DNA of 64,000 nucleotides from Candidatus Paracaedibacteraceae bacterium (GCA_024236035.1 JACKLG010000002.1:94901-158900), one strand, 5' to 3'. Positions 42,985 to 52,866 are shown, counted from the first letter of the stretch. Program-made: numbers and translations. The notes: generated by a model from the letters alone, not told the origin.

Positions 42985-43014
42985 AAATGGGAGGGATAAT
43001 CTTCCCATTTTTGT
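42985..43014 (+). terminator. Intrinsic terminator after the decayed gene
   Basis: AAATGGGA and TCCCATTT form an 8-bp stem with a 10-base loop followed by T residues. It insulates the tlc gene from upstream transcription. Confidence 0.75.
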
Positions 43015-43207
43015 CTTAATTAGCTTGAATTGTTATATTAATGCTTACTAAACATTGACTTTTATAGGTGAATTAGGTAATATTTTGGGCAAACGGTTCA
43101 ATTGAATCAATTGTCGTGTCTGTTGGACGCGATTTTTTCTTATGTCCAAACAGGTTCTTTTTGATTCTATTAACTTTATTAATTAACTTAACAAAGGTAA
43201 CATTATT

Positions 43208-44758
43208 ATGTCGAAAGCAGTAACTGAAGAGTTTACGGGGTGGCGTAAAGCCTTATGGCCTATTCACTCTTTTGAAGTAAAAAAGTTCCTACCTATGGGG
43301 CTTATGATGTTTTGTATCCTGTTTATTTATACAGTATTACGTGATACAAAAGATGCAATTCTTGTGAATTCACCTGGTGCAGGTGCTGAAAGCTTAGCAT
43401 TTGCTAAAGGGATCGGGGTGACGGCTTCAGCAGTTCTTTTTATGGTCCTGTATACAAAAGCTGCGAATATATTTAACCGTGAAGGTTTATTCTACGTTAC
43501 AGCGCTTCCATTTTTGACTTTCTTTGGTTTGTTTCCTTATGTTATTTACCCATTTGTTGGGGGGATACACATGGACTTGGAAACTATTGAAGCATACCAA
43601 GCAGCATATCCAAATTTAAAATGGATTATTCCTTTAGTAGGTAACTGGACATACACATTATTCTATATTTTGTCAGAATTATGGGGAAGTGCAGTATTGT
43701 CATTATTGTTCTGGCAGTTTGCTAACGCAATTACCCCAGTTAAAGAAGCTCGTCGTTTCTATGGTATGTTTGGCTTTTTAGGTAACTTCGGGTTATTAAT
43801 TTCTGGACCTGGAATTATCCTTGTATCGCGATATGTTCGAAGCTTCGGATTAAGCCGTGCTGAAACAACTGGTCTTATGCTTCAGTACTTAATGGCGTTT
43901 GTGATTGTTGCAGGTATTATATTGCTGGTTACTTTCTATTGGATGAATCGCAATGTTTTAACAGATAAACGTTATTATGATCCAGAGGCTATGGGTGAAA
44001 CAAAGAAGAAAAAAGCCAAGCTTTCAATGGTTGAAAGCTTTAAATATATTCTCCAATCCCCATACTTAGGGTTAATAGCAATGTTAGTTTTGGCATATGG
44101 TGTGTCCATTAACTTGTTTGAAGGTGTATGGAAAGGCCAAATTAAAATAGCGTTTCCTACGGAAGCTGAATACAACGAAGTTATGGGTGGCTTGTCTACT
44201 GTAACGGGTGGTATTGCTGTTGTATTAATGTTAGTTGGAAGTAACTTATTACGTCGTTTTAGCTGGAAATCATGCGCCTTAATTACGCCTGTAGTTCTTA
44301 TTTTAGGTATTTTGGTGTTCTTTGGTGTGATTTTCTATAATAATACACAGCTTCCAGAAGGATTAAGCATTGTTGAGGCAATTACACAAGGGTATATTAA
44401 CCGTGAGTTAATTGTATTTGTGGTGATCTTGGGATTGGCAGTAAACGCCTTTGGTAAAGCTGTTAAATACTCACTATTTGACCCAACTAAAGAGATGGCT
44501 TACATTCCTTTAGATCAAGAATTAAAGATAAAAGGTAAGGCTGCTGTTGACGTTATTGGTGGTCGAGGTGGTAAGTCACTTGGTTCTTACGTCCAAATGG
44601 GCTTGTTAACTGTGTTTTCTGGTAGTGCTTTGTACCAATTAGTTCCAGTGATTGCACCAATTGTTATTGGTATTGTATTCTTGTGGATCTTGTCTGTATT
44701 TGGTTTAAGCAAAAAGTTTAAAGAACTAACAGAACAAAACGAGAAGCAATCTGCATAA
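43208..44758 (+). CDS. tlc: ATP/ADP translocase (nucleotide transporter, Tlc/NTT family)
   Basis: A 516-residue protein with about twelve transmembrane helices of the TLC ATP/ADP exchanger family found in Rickettsiales, Holosporales, Chlamydiae and plastids. Diagnostic stretches include FIYTVLRDTKDAILVNSPGA near residue 40, LSELWGSAVLSLLFWQFANA near 155, EARRFYGMFGFLGN near 180, and KYSLFDPTKEMAYIPLDQEL followed by KIKGKAAVDVIGGRGGKSLG near 420-455. It would take up host ATP in exchange for ADP, which is the strongest sign of an intracellular lifestyle here. AAAGGT precedes the ATG. A strong terminator follows. Confidence 0.95.
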   Translation: MSKAVTEEFTGWRKALWPIHSFEVKKFLPMGLMMFCILFIYTVLRDTKDAILVNSPGAGAESLAFAKGIGVTASAVLFMVLYTKAANIFNREGLFYVTALPFLTFFGLFPYVIYPFVGGIHMDLETIEAYQAAYPNLKWIIPLVGNWTYTLFYILSELWGSAVLSLLFWQFANAITPVKEARRFYGMFGFLGNFGLLISGPGIILVSRYVRSFGLSRAETTGLMLQYLMAFVIVAGIILLVTFYWMNRNVLTDKRYYDPEAMGETKKKKAKLSMVESFKYILQSPYLGLIAMLVLAYGVSINLFEGVWKGQIKIAFPTEAEYNEVMGGLSTVTGGIAVVLMLVGSNLLRRFSWKSCALITPVVLILGILVFFGVIFYNNTQLPEGLSIVEAITQGYINRELIVFVVILGLAVNAFGKAVKYSLFDPTKEMAYIPLDQELKIKGKAAVDVIGGRGGKSLGSYVQMGLLTVFSGSALYQLVPVIAPIVIGIVFLWILSVFGLSKKFKELTEQNEKQSA

Positions 44759-44776
44759 ATTGATTGTAACAAAAGT

Positions 44777-44806
44777 AAAAACCCCGCTTAAAGCGGGGTT
44801 TTTTAT
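44777..44806 (+). terminator. Intrinsic terminator after tlc
   Basis: ACCCCGCT and AGCGGGGT form a GC-rich stem with a three-base loop, flanked by A and T runs. It may work in both directions. Confidence 0.92.
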
Positions 44807-44960
44807 TAATTAATATCTATAAGATACAGATTTATGGCCTCGCATATAGAAGAGGCAGCACTTGTTTACTGCTTGCAAAACTGATTAAATAATTCTTCTG
44901 CGAGGGGGGGCATAGAATAGAGCTTGTCATAAGCTCTTGAAGTTTTAGGATATATTATAT

Positions 44961-45470
44961 TTATATCCTTAGTCTTTCTATAAAGTCTGTTAAACGGTGA
45001 TTTACTTCATTCTGACTAAAAGATTCTGGGTCTGTGCATATATAGATATAGCCTTGAAAAAACATATCAAAATATTCGGCTGTTCCTTTGAATGGTATTT
45101 CGAAACCTATGGGTAGTTCTTTTTGGCTGCCTGTTGCGATAAAAGCCATGCTTTTATCTTTTAATTGTCTTCCACAGGGCTTTTTAAAGCTGGTTAAGTC
45201 ATTCAGCCTATCAAAAAATACTTTTAATTGTCCGCTCATTGAATACCAATATACAGGCGTAATAAAAATAATACATTCAGCTTCAAGCATTTTTAATGCT
45301 AGGATTTTAAAATCATCGTCTTTATTGGCATGAGTATAATCAAAATAACTATATTGATAGTTAGATAAGTTAATTACTTCAGTATTCAGTTTTGTTTGAA
45401 GGTGTTTTACAATTTCCCATGTTTTTCCTGAAGTGCCTCCAGAACTTCCATAAATAATTAAGTGCTTCAT
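44961..45470 (-). CDS. NADPH-dependent FMN reductase/flavodoxin-fold protein
   Basis: A 169-residue flavodoxin-like protein of the NAD(P)H-dependent oxidoreductase (FMN_red) type. The FMN phosphate loop is IYGSSGGTSGKTWEIV (residues ~5-20), and ITPVYWYSMSGQLKVFFDRL (~94-113) is the typical FMN-binding segment. Substrate is unknown. Its start codon shares its base with the stop of the upstream PBP1A gene on the same strand, so expression may be coupled. Confidence 0.85.
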   Translation of the reverse strand: MKHLIIYGSSGGTSGKTWEIVKHLQTKLNTEVINLSNYQYSYFDYTHANKDDDFKILALKMLEAECIIFITPVYWYSMSGQLKVFFDRLNDLTSFKKPCGRQLKDKSMAFIATGSQKELPIGFEIPFKGTAEYFDMFFQGYIYICTDPESFSQNEVNHRLTDFIERLRI

Positions 45471-47872
45471 TAAAAAATACCCGGATTTGTATCAAGTTGT
45501 TCTGGTGATAAAGCTGTGCTTGGGTCAATAGCTTCGGTTGGTCCAAATATAGGTTGCTTCTGCCATTCAATTTCCCAAATAGCGTCGGGGTCGTTGGGTG
45601 CTGTAGGGCGGCCTGAATTTTTATTTACCCTATATAATTTTGCGTTTGCGGGGACTTTAAATGGGATAGGAGGGTCATTTTCCAAAGCTTTTGTCATAAA
45701 AGATTGAAATATAGGTGCGGCCAACCAGCCGCCAGTGGCCATTTTCCCCATGTTGAGTGGTGCATCGTATCCCAAATAAATGCCGACAACTAAGTTAGCT
45801 GAATACCCAATATACCATACATCTTTTGAATCGTTGGAGGTGCCTGATTTTCCAGCTACAACATGACCTGGAACTACTGCCGTTTTAGCAGAGCTATTTT
45901 CTACAGCACCTTGTAAAATAGATGTTAAAATGTAGGTGTGTACAGGGTTAATAATCTGTTTTCGTGTATTAGGTATTTCTGGAAACGTTTGGCCATCCCA
46001 TTTAGATGTGTGGAGTGCTTTGCTGCTCCTATTATCATGTTTATAGATAATTTTACCGTATCGATCTTGAATCCAATCAATAACCGTAGGTTTTATTTGT
46101 TTACCACCATTGGCTATCATTGCATAAGCTGTGGTCATTTTATAAACGGTGGTTTCTCCAGCGCCTAATACAAGAGCAAGCTGAATTGGTGGATTATCAA
46201 GTATATTTAATTTTTTAAGTAAACGCGCCACATTCTTCATGCCGGCTTTTTGCCCCAACTTAATGGTAATCATGTTGTTAGAAGTTTCTAAGGCTTTTCT
46301 TACTGTCATGGGGCCTTTAAATTCATTTAAAAAATTTTTAGGTGTCCATATTCCTAACCCTTCACCCAAATTAATGGAAATAGGTTCGTCTACATAAATA
46401 TCCGTAGGCTTCACGCCTCGTTCAAATGCAGTCAAATAAACAAAAGGTTTGATTGAAGAGCCAGATTGGCGCATTGCTTGGGTGGCCCGGTTAAATTGTG
46501 ATTGTTGAAAGCTAAATCCACCATTTAAAGCAAGTACTCGACCTGTGTGAGGATCCATTACCACCATGCCACCAGAAATTTTAGGTATTTGTTGTAGGGT
46601 ATAGGCATTGTTTTTTATGCGGGATACGAATATCAAATCCCCCACTTTTAATGCTTGTTCAGGTGTCTTAATGCTTGGACCAGGCGTGCCATTTCGTAAG
46701 GGAGTTCCTGCCCATTTCATGGTTTCTATGGGTATAAATCCGCTGCCTTCTTCGGTAATCAAGCTGGTTTGATTGTTCTCAAGGCGGGTTACTATTGCAA
46801 GTCGCCATCCATCAGGTACATAATCAATATCTACCTGATGTAAAAAATCCATCCAATGCTTTATGTCTGTGGGGTTGGATGCTGCTGCCGATATGTTACG
46901 TAAAGGACCTCTCCAACCATGTTTTTTATCTAAGCTCAATAAAGCTTTTGGGAAAACTTCGTTACAAATATTCTGCAGCCTTGTGTCTAAGGATGTTTTT
47001 ATGAAAAGGCCGCCACCATAAAACTCTTCTTCTCCTAAAGTATCTAATAACTCTTTTCTAACCGTTTCTTGAAAATAATCAGCTTGGATAATTTCAGTTT
47101 CAGCTCGCTTTGCTAATTCAATAGGATAGGTAGAATACAGCCTGCTTTCTTCTTCATTTATCATTCCTGTTTTCCATAGACGCTCAAGCACCCAATTCCT
47201 GCGGGCAATTGATTGTTGTGGGTTGCGAGTGGGGTTATATGTGCTTGGAGCTTTAGGAAGCCCGGCTAAAAAGGCAATTTCAGGGATAGATAAATTTTCT
47301 AAAGATTTATTAAAATAACGCAAGGCTGCAGCTGCAACACCATAAGATCGGTTTCCTAAAAAAATCTGATTTAAATATATTTCAATAATGCGCTCTTTAG
47401 ATAAGGCCTGTTCAATACGAATAGCTAAAATTACCTCTTTTAATTTACGCATCAAGCTAACCTCGTTTGTTAAAAAGAAATTTCGTGCCACCTGCTGAGT
47501 AATGGTAGATGCTCCTCCTGGACGTTTTCCGCTGCTTAGCACATTGGTAATGGCAGCTCTAACAATACTGATAATATCAACGCCATGATGATAAAAAAAG
47601 TTTTGATCCTCTGCGGCTAAAAATGCATGTATGACTTTTTTGGGTATGTATTCATAGGGCACAAAAATTCGCTTTTCTTGCGCGTGCTCACCAATTAAAC
47701 GCCCATCCGAAGCAAAGATACGACTTAATACAGGTGGGCTGTAATTTTTTAAAGTAGTATGATCAGGCAGACCCTTATTAACGTAATATAAGATGATTAA
47801 GGCAATTAAAGTCCCCGCTATTGTTAATATTAGGGCAAGAGATATTATACGAATGAAAGCTTTTTTTAACAT
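45470..47872 (-). CDS. mrcA: Penicillin-binding protein 1A (bifunctional)
   Basis: A class A PBP of 800 residues that polymerises and cross-links peptidoglycan. After an N-terminal membrane helix comes the transglycosylase domain (AFLAAEDQNFFYHHGVD, then RPGGASTITQQVARNFFLTN and IEIYLNQIFLGNRSYGVAAA). The transpeptidase has RQSGSSIKPFVYL with the active serine, TSNNMIT (SxN) and GKSGTSNDSKDVW (KSG). The C-terminal tail is Pro-rich. I start at 47872 because residues before MLKKAFIRI are unlike the family. It shows the organism keeps a peptidoglycan wall. Confidence 0.95.
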   Translation of the reverse strand: MLKKAFIRIISLALILTIAGTLIALIILYYVNKGLPDHTTLKNYSPPVLSRIFASDGRLIGEHAQEKRIFVPYEYIPKKVIHAFLAAEDQNFFYHHGVDIISIVRAAITNVLSSGKRPGGASTITQQVARNFFLTNEVSLMRKLKEVILAIRIEQALSKERIIEIYLNQIFLGNRSYGVAAAALRYFNKSLENLSIPEIAFLAGLPKAPSTYNPTRNPQQSIARRNWVLERLWKTGMINEEESRLYSTYPIELAKRAETEIIQADYFQETVRKELLDTLGEEEFYGGGLFIKTSLDTRLQNICNEVFPKALLSLDKKHGWRGPLRNISAAASNPTDIKHWMDFLHQVDIDYVPDGWRLAIVTRLENNQTSLITEEGSGFIPIETMKWAGTPLRNGTPGPSIKTPEQALKVGDLIFVSRIKNNAYTLQQIPKISGGMVVMDPHTGRVLALNGGFSFQQSQFNRATQAMRQSGSSIKPFVYLTAFERGVKPTDIYVDEPISINLGEGLGIWTPKNFLNEFKGPMTVRKALETSNNMITIKLGQKAGMKNVARLLKKLNILDNPPIQLALVLGAGETTVYKMTTAYAMIANGGKQIKPTVIDWIQDRYGKIIYKHDNRSSKALHTSKWDGQTFPEIPNTRKQIINPVHTYILTSILQGAVENSSAKTAVVPGHVVAGKSGTSNDSKDVWYIGYSANLVVGIYLGYDAPLNMGKMATGGWLAAPIFQSFMTKALENDPPIPFKVPANAKLYRVNKNSGRPTAPNDPDAIWEIEWQKQPIFGPTEAIDPSTALSPEQLDTNPGIF

Positions 47873-48171
47873 TATATTTTTTCTTTTACTTATCTTACCA
47901 TAGAAATACTTAAAGTTTAGATTGTCGAAGTAAAAAATAACATGTATTTTTAAAAGGAACAATTTTTAACCTGGAAAAGAAACATGATTCTTTTAGTGAT
48001 GCCGTTAGTGCGCATAGATTTGCATGTTTACTTTTTTTCCACTTTATTTGGCGCAGTAGGCCTGTTTCATAAATTTGAAAGTATAGTTTTTGAAAAAGGT
48101 AAATTGATGAAGAGTGTCAGGTTGGTTTTTCAAAAAACCTATAACGTTAATATTTTTTTATTGAGGATAAT

Positions 48172-50151
48172 ATGTCGAAACGCATGCTTATTGATGCTCG
48201 ACAATCTGAAGAAGTACGGGTTGTCATTTCTTCGACCCAAGATGGTCGATTATTGGAATACGATTATGAAAGTTCAAGTCGTAAAATTTTTAAAGGTAAT
48301 ATTTATTTGGCAAAGGTGGTTCGTATCGAGCCGTCTTTACAGGCAGCATTTGTTGAATATGGACAGGATCGTCATGGATTTTTACCCTTTAGTGATATAC
48401 ATCCCGATTACTACCGCACAGCAGTAAGTACTCAAGAAAAGACAGAAACTGTCGAAGAGATGCCTGCGATAATTGAAGCAAGTAAAGAAGCGGTAGTTCT
48501 GGCTCCAGAAACTGAGGAGAATACTGAAGTAGTTGAAACAGTTATAACTACAGAAGAGGAAGCAGACAATATCTCTTCTTTCCGTCGGGAGCGACTTTAC
48601 CGACAACATAAAATTCAAGAAGTAATAAAAAAAGGCCAAGTTCTTTTGGTTCAAGTAGCTCGTGAACAACGGGGTGAAAAGGGGGCTGCCTTAACTACCT
48701 ACTTAACACTAGCTGGTCGTTATTGTGTTTTAATGCCAAATGCGGGACGTGCAGGTGGAGTATCACGTAAAATTAGCGATAACGGAGATCGCCAACGCTT
48801 AAAGCGTATTTTAGAAGGCGTAGAAGTTCCTGAAGGAATGGGGCTAATTATTCGCACAGCAGGTATGGATCGTACGAAAATTGAAATAAAAAAAGATTTG
48901 GATTATCTGTTGCGGATTTGGCAAAAAATTCGTGATCTTACTTTGGCATCTACTGCGCCGCAGCTTATTCACACAGAGGGTAATATTCTTCAAAGAGCGA
49001 TTAGAGATCTATATAATAGAGATATTGAAGATGTAGTTGTTGAAGGAAATGAATCCTATCAAATTACAAAGAGCTATATGAAGATATTGATGCCTAGTCA
49101 TGTAAAGCGAGTAAAGGAGTATACTGATACATCCGTGCCTATGTTTCATGCATATGGAGTGGAAGAGCAACTAAATGAAATTCAAGATACAAAAGTTCAA
49201 TTAAAATCTGGTGGGTACTTAGTTATTAACACAACTGAAGCATTAGTTGCTATCGATGTAAACTCAGGACGGTCAACTAAAGAACGTCATATTGATGAGA
49301 CAGCCTTAAGAACTAATTTGGAAGCAGCGGAAGAAGTAGCTCGACAAGCTCGCCTTCGTGATTTGGCTGGTTTAATTGTTATTGATTTTATCGATATGGA
49401 TAATGAAGAGCATAAAACTCAGGTTGAAAACAAATTAAAAGATTGTTTGCAATCAGATCGTGCCCGCATACAAGTCGGGGAAATTAGTTCCTTTGGTTTG
49501 TTAGAAATGTCGCGCCAACGTTTGCGACCAAGCTTATTTGAGTCGACAATGTTAGTATGTGACCAATGTAATGGTACTGGACATGTAAGGGACAAAGTTA
49601 GTTTAGCTTTGCAGGCATTTCGTATATTGGAAAGCAACGTTCAAAATGCAAAAGAAGGGGATCATTTCTTATTAACCCTGCCGGTTGCTTCTGCGTTTGT
49701 GTTGTTTAATCATAAAAGACGTCAATTAACCCAGATTGAAGAGCACTATAAAGTGCTTATTAATATTAATTTAGACGAAAATTTGATTGGCTCAGAATTT
49801 AAATTAACGTGCAACGATAAAGAAATAAAAAGTTTTTATAGGCCTTCTAAGAAACAAAATCAAAAGGTGTATAATATTAATCGTAAAGATCATCAAAAGC
49901 CAAAATTACAGCCAGTTGAAATGTATGATTTGCAAGATGAGGCCCTAATTGAAAGTTATACCTCAGAAGAGTCCGTTCAAGAAGAGCGTCGTTCTCAAAA
50001 TTATAATAATAGGCAGAAAAGGTTTAATAACGATAGGCGCAATCGAAATCGACGCTTTAATAACGATCGACGCGACAATCGTCAAAATCCCCAGGTTAAT
50101 ACAGCCTCTGAAGCAAAAAAACCTTGGTGGAAACGCCTTTTAAAAGGATAG
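48172..50151 (+). CDS. rne: Ribonuclease E/G
   Basis: A 659-residue RNase E-type endonuclease. The N-terminal S1 domain is interrupted by an acidic insert (about residues 85-145, Glu-rich), common in alphaproteobacterial enzymes. The DNase-I-like catalytic site is seen in ALVAIDVNSGRST near 360 and LAGLIVIDFIDMD near 405. The Zn-link is CDQCNGTGH near 463. The C-terminal tail is short and very basic, with the doubled motif RRFNNDRR, and ends PWWKRLLKG. It initiates mRNA decay and rRNA processing. Confidence 0.95.
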   Translation: MSKRMLIDARQSEEVRVVISSTQDGRLLEYDYESSSRKIFKGNIYLAKVVRIEPSLQAAFVEYGQDRHGFLPFSDIHPDYYRTAVSTQEKTETVEEMPAIIEASKEAVVLAPETEENTEVVETVITTEEEADNISSFRRERLYRQHKIQEVIKKGQVLLVQVAREQRGEKGAALTTYLTLAGRYCVLMPNAGRAGGVSRKISDNGDRQRLKRILEGVEVPEGMGLIIRTAGMDRTKIEIKKDLDYLLRIWQKIRDLTLASTAPQLIHTEGNILQRAIRDLYNRDIEDVVVEGNESYQITKSYMKILMPSHVKRVKEYTDTSVPMFHAYGVEEQLNEIQDTKVQLKSGGYLVINTTEALVAIDVNSGRSTKERHIDETALRTNLEAAEEVARQARLRDLAGLIVIDFIDMDNEEHKTQVENKLKDCLQSDRARIQVGEISSFGLLEMSRQRLRPSLFESTMLVCDQCNGTGHVRDKVSLALQAFRILESNVQNAKEGDHFLLTLPVASAFVLFNHKRRQLTQIEEHYKVLININLDENLIGSEFKLTCNDKEIKSFYRPSKKQNQKVYNINRKDHQKPKLQPVEMYDLQDEALIESYTSEESVQEERRSQNYNNRQKRFNNDRRNRNRRFNNDRRDNRQNPQVNTASEAKKPWWKRLLKG

Positions 50152-50155
50152 ATTT

Positions 50156-51544
50156 ATGATTAAAAGAATAATAACGGTACTAGTAATTTTATTTGGGGGG
50201 GGGGCTCCTCCCTCTGTTTCTGCTGAAACTTCTCAATGGAAAACAAATCACATTTACAGAGACCCACAACTTGAAAATTTTCTTTTAAAAATATTGCAGC
50301 CTTTATATAAAGTTGCAGGCTTAAATCCTACTTTAGTACAACCCAGAGTAATTGTTAACCCTCATTACAATGCGTTTGCTACAGTTGAAAATTTAGTTGT
50401 AGTACATACCGGTTTTTTTGCGAAGACTAAAACGGTTGAAGAAATGGCCGGCGTTCTAGCTCACGAAACAGGACACCAAGCTGGTAGGCACATTATGCGT
50501 ACCTTGTCCGGGGTTCTCCCTAAAGCGGCAACAACAATGATTTTAGGTGCTGCATTGGGGGGTGTCTTAAGTGTAATGACAGGCCATCCCGAAATAGGCA
50601 TGGCGGGTATTTTAGGGGCCCAAAATATTGCAACAAGCCAGTTTACTGCGTATTCTAGGGGGCAGGAGCGTACTGCAGACGATTATGCTGTGCGACTGAT
50701 GCAAAAACTAAATTGGCCATTGTGGGGGTTCCGTGATGCTACAGAAACTATGTTGAAGTTATCAAAAGAACATGGCTCAAAAGAACTGCCCATCTATTTA
50801 CAAACTCACCCTGCGAGTATTGAGCGTCGTGAATATGTTGATCAGTTTATGTCTAAAAGCCACAATGGAAGGATGTCTGATGATTACCAATATGCATTTA
50901 AAATGGCAAAAGCGCGAATTGCAGCATTCACGATGGATACACATGAAATTAACAGTTTATATTCAGATGCAGCTGAATCCGATACCTTATATGCTAAAGC
51001 ACTTACAAAAGGTATAAAAGGACAATACTCGGAAGCCGCTAAGTTAATGACTGAGTTAATTCGTCGTTATCCCCAAGATCCTTATTTGTTGTTTGCTCGC
51101 AGTGAAATATATCAAGCTTCCGGACAAGGGGATAAAGCCTTGTTAGATATTAGCGCTGCAATTAATATGGCCGAACGTTTAAATATTACGGGGCGTAAAG
51201 AAGTTATTATGCGTTTTGAAAGGGCGACTATTTATGTAATTTTAAAACAAGGAGAAGCGGCTTTAAAAGAAATGTCTTATATTGAACAGCTGGATAAAGA
51301 TTTAATGCGCAGCCCCAGTTTTTGGGATCAATATGCTCGTATTTATGATTTATTGGGAAATAAAGTAATGGTGTCTTATGCTTTGGCCGAATCAAATTTA
51401 GCAATGAAAAATTTAAATGGGGTTGAACGCTATTTAAATGCAGCCAAAGCTGAGGCAAAATCTGGATCGGTAGAATGGATGAAATTACGTGATTTAGAGC
51501 TGCGTTTAAAGCAAATACGTGAAAATCCTTTAGAGTCTATGTAA
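50156..51544 (+). CDS. M48-family periplasmic metalloprotease with TPR repeats (BepA-like)
   Basis: A 462-residue secreted zinc protease. A signal peptide ends near VSAETS. The zinc site is HETGH at residues 103-107, with the third ligand probably the Glu in RGQERTADDYAVR. The C-terminal third carries helical TPR-like repeats. BepA-type proteins assemble or degrade outer-membrane proteins such as LptD. The gene begins four bases after rne and is followed by a DsbA-like lipoprotein gene, an order often seen in Alphaproteobacteria. Confidence 0.92.
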   Translation: MIKRIITVLVILFGGGAPPSVSAETSQWKTNHIYRDPQLENFLLKILQPLYKVAGLNPTLVQPRVIVNPHYNAFATVENLVVVHTGFFAKTKTVEEMAGVLAHETGHQAGRHIMRTLSGVLPKAATTMILGAALGGVLSVMTGHPEIGMAGILGAQNIATSQFTAYSRGQERTADDYAVRLMQKLNWPLWGFRDATETMLKLSKEHGSKELPIYLQTHPASIERREYVDQFMSKSHNGRMSDDYQYAFKMAKARIAAFTMDTHEINSLYSDAAESDTLYAKALTKGIKGQYSEAAKLMTELIRRYPQDPYLLFARSEIYQASGQGDKALLDISAAINMAERLNITGRKEVIMRFERATIYVILKQGEAALKEMSYIEQLDKDLMRSPSFWDQYARIYDLLGNKVMVSYALAESNLAMKNLNGVERYLNAAKAEAKSGSVEWMKLRDLELRLKQIRENPLESM

Positions 51545-51591
51545 AAATATGTTACATTATTCTGAATTAAAATTATACAAAGGTAACTAAA

Positions 51592-52380
51592 ATGAAGAAA
51601 CAACTTTCAATTCTTTTGGCAACAACAGTTTTGTTGTCGGCATGTAATAAAAAAGACAAAACACAAGAAGCAGCAAAGTCAACAGCTGACCAAGCAGCTG
51701 AACAAACCATGTTTAGTAAAGCACAAGTTGCGGCGATTGAACAAATTGTTCATAAATATGTAGTAAACAATCCTAACGTACTTGCAGAATCTATTATGAA
51801 CTTGCAAAAACAAGTTGCAGACAAACAACAAGACCAAGTTCGTGAATTATTGAAACAAAATAAAGCGGACCTTGATAAAGTAACAGGTTTGCCTTTTGTT
51901 GGATCTTCAACTGCTGATGTGACTGTATTAATGTTTGGTGATTATACAGACCCAAAATCCAAAGCGATGTTTAAAATGTATCAAAATATTTTACAAAAAG
52001 ATAAAAATGTTCGCGTTGTGTTCCGGTTCTTGCCAGATACGTCAGCATTGGCTCAAAAAGCTGCTAGAGTAGCTATGGCAATGAGTGAACAAGGATTGTT
52101 TGATAAGTTTCATGAAAAAGTTTTAAACACAACTGAACCATTAACTGAAATATCTTTAATGGATATTGCTGGTAATATTCCCGGTGTGAACCGTGGCAAA
52201 TTAGATGCAGATGTGGACGCAGGTAAGACAAAAGAAGCGGTTGTTAACAACCGGGCATTAGCAGAAAAATTAGGTATCACACAGGCTCCTGGATATATTA
52301 TAGGTGAATTTTTGTTGAAGCAACCAATTGCCCCAGAAGATTTAGATCTGGTGATTAATAAAACCCGTGGAAAAAAGTAA
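51592..52380 (+). CDS. DsbA-like thioredoxin-fold lipoprotein lacking the CXXC motif
   Basis: A 262-residue probable lipoprotein: the signal ends LLSAC with Cys18 as lipidation site. A helical spacer (residues 40-95) is followed by a DsbA/Com1-type thioredoxin fold. In the active-site position the protein reads FGDYTDPKSKAM (115-126), where relatives have DYxCPYCK, so both cysteines are replaced by Asp120 and Ser123. The cis-proline region APGYIIG near 254 in the nucleotide order is kept. Apart from Cys18 I see no other cysteine. It cannot act as an oxidase; a chaperone or binding role is inferred. Confidence 0.82.
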   Translation: MKKQLSILLATTVLLSACNKKDKTQEAAKSTADQAAEQTMFSKAQVAAIEQIVHKYVVNNPNVLAESIMNLQKQVADKQQDQVRELLKQNKADLDKVTGLPFVGSSTADVTVLMFGDYTDPKSKAMFKMYQNILQKDKNVRVVFRFLPDTSALAQKAARVAMAMSEQGLFDKFHEKVLNTTEPLTEISLMDIAGNIPGVNRGKLDADVDAGKTKEAVVNNRALAEKLGITQAPGYIIGEFLLKQPIAPEDLDLVINKTRGKK

Positions 52381-52398
52381 TAGAATCAGGAAATATTG

Positions 52399-52866
52399 AT
52401 GAACGATAAAAAATTTTCGTTTGATATTGATCAAGAAGCGATTCAAGCCTTAGCAAAAGTATTGCAAGATGCAGACCTAACGGAAATTGAATACGAAGAT
52501 CAAGGTCGCCGTTTAAGGTTAACGCGTACAAATTCTGCAATGATGGCCCCCTCTGTGGTGTCGTCCGTTGTATCGGCGCCAGCCCAAGAAGCTATAGCAC
52601 CCGCAGAAGCCTCTATAACGCCAAAACAACATCCTGGTGCATTAAAATCACCTATGGTGGGGACGTTGTATACATCTCCAGAACCAGGGGCTGCGCCTTT
52701 TACTAAGGTGGGTAATCGTGTTAATCAAGGCGATACGGTATTTATCATTGAAGCCATGAAAGTTATGAACCCCATTAAAGCGCACACCAGCGGTACAGTT
52801 AAAGAAATTTACTTTAATGATGCCAGCCCAGTGGAATATGGTGATATTTTATTGATTATAGAATAG
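52399..52866 (+). CDS. accB: Biotin carboxyl carrier protein of acetyl-CoA carboxylase
   Basis: AccB (155 residues) carries biotin between the two half-reactions of acetyl-CoA carboxylase. The biotinylation site is [10 protein letters not shown] near residue 118. An Ala/Pro-rich linker separates the N-terminal dimerisation region from the biotinyl domain (residues ~75-155). I prefer ATG 52399 to the TTG one codon earlier, with AGG eight bases upstream. accC follows eight bases later. It is the substrate of BirA at 8067. Confidence 0.95.
   Translation: MNDKKFSFDIDQEAIQALAKVLQDADLTEIEYEDQGRRLRLTRTNSAMMAPSVVSSVVSAPAQEAIAPAEASITPKQHPGALKSPMVGTLYTSPEPGAAPFTKVGNRVNQGDTVFIIEAMKVMNPIKAHTSGTVKEIYFNDASPVEYGDILLIIE

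Noticed and set aside
44919..44937. Hairpin AGAGCTT/AAGCTCT after the flavodoxin-fold gene
   Set aside because: Seven base pairs without a T tract on the relevant strand is too weak to call a terminator.
47984..48427. Open frame of 147 codons upstream of and overlapping rne
   Set aside because: It overlaps the well-supported RNase E gene in another frame, has no family resemblance and is rich in residues typical of chance frames in AT-rich DNA.
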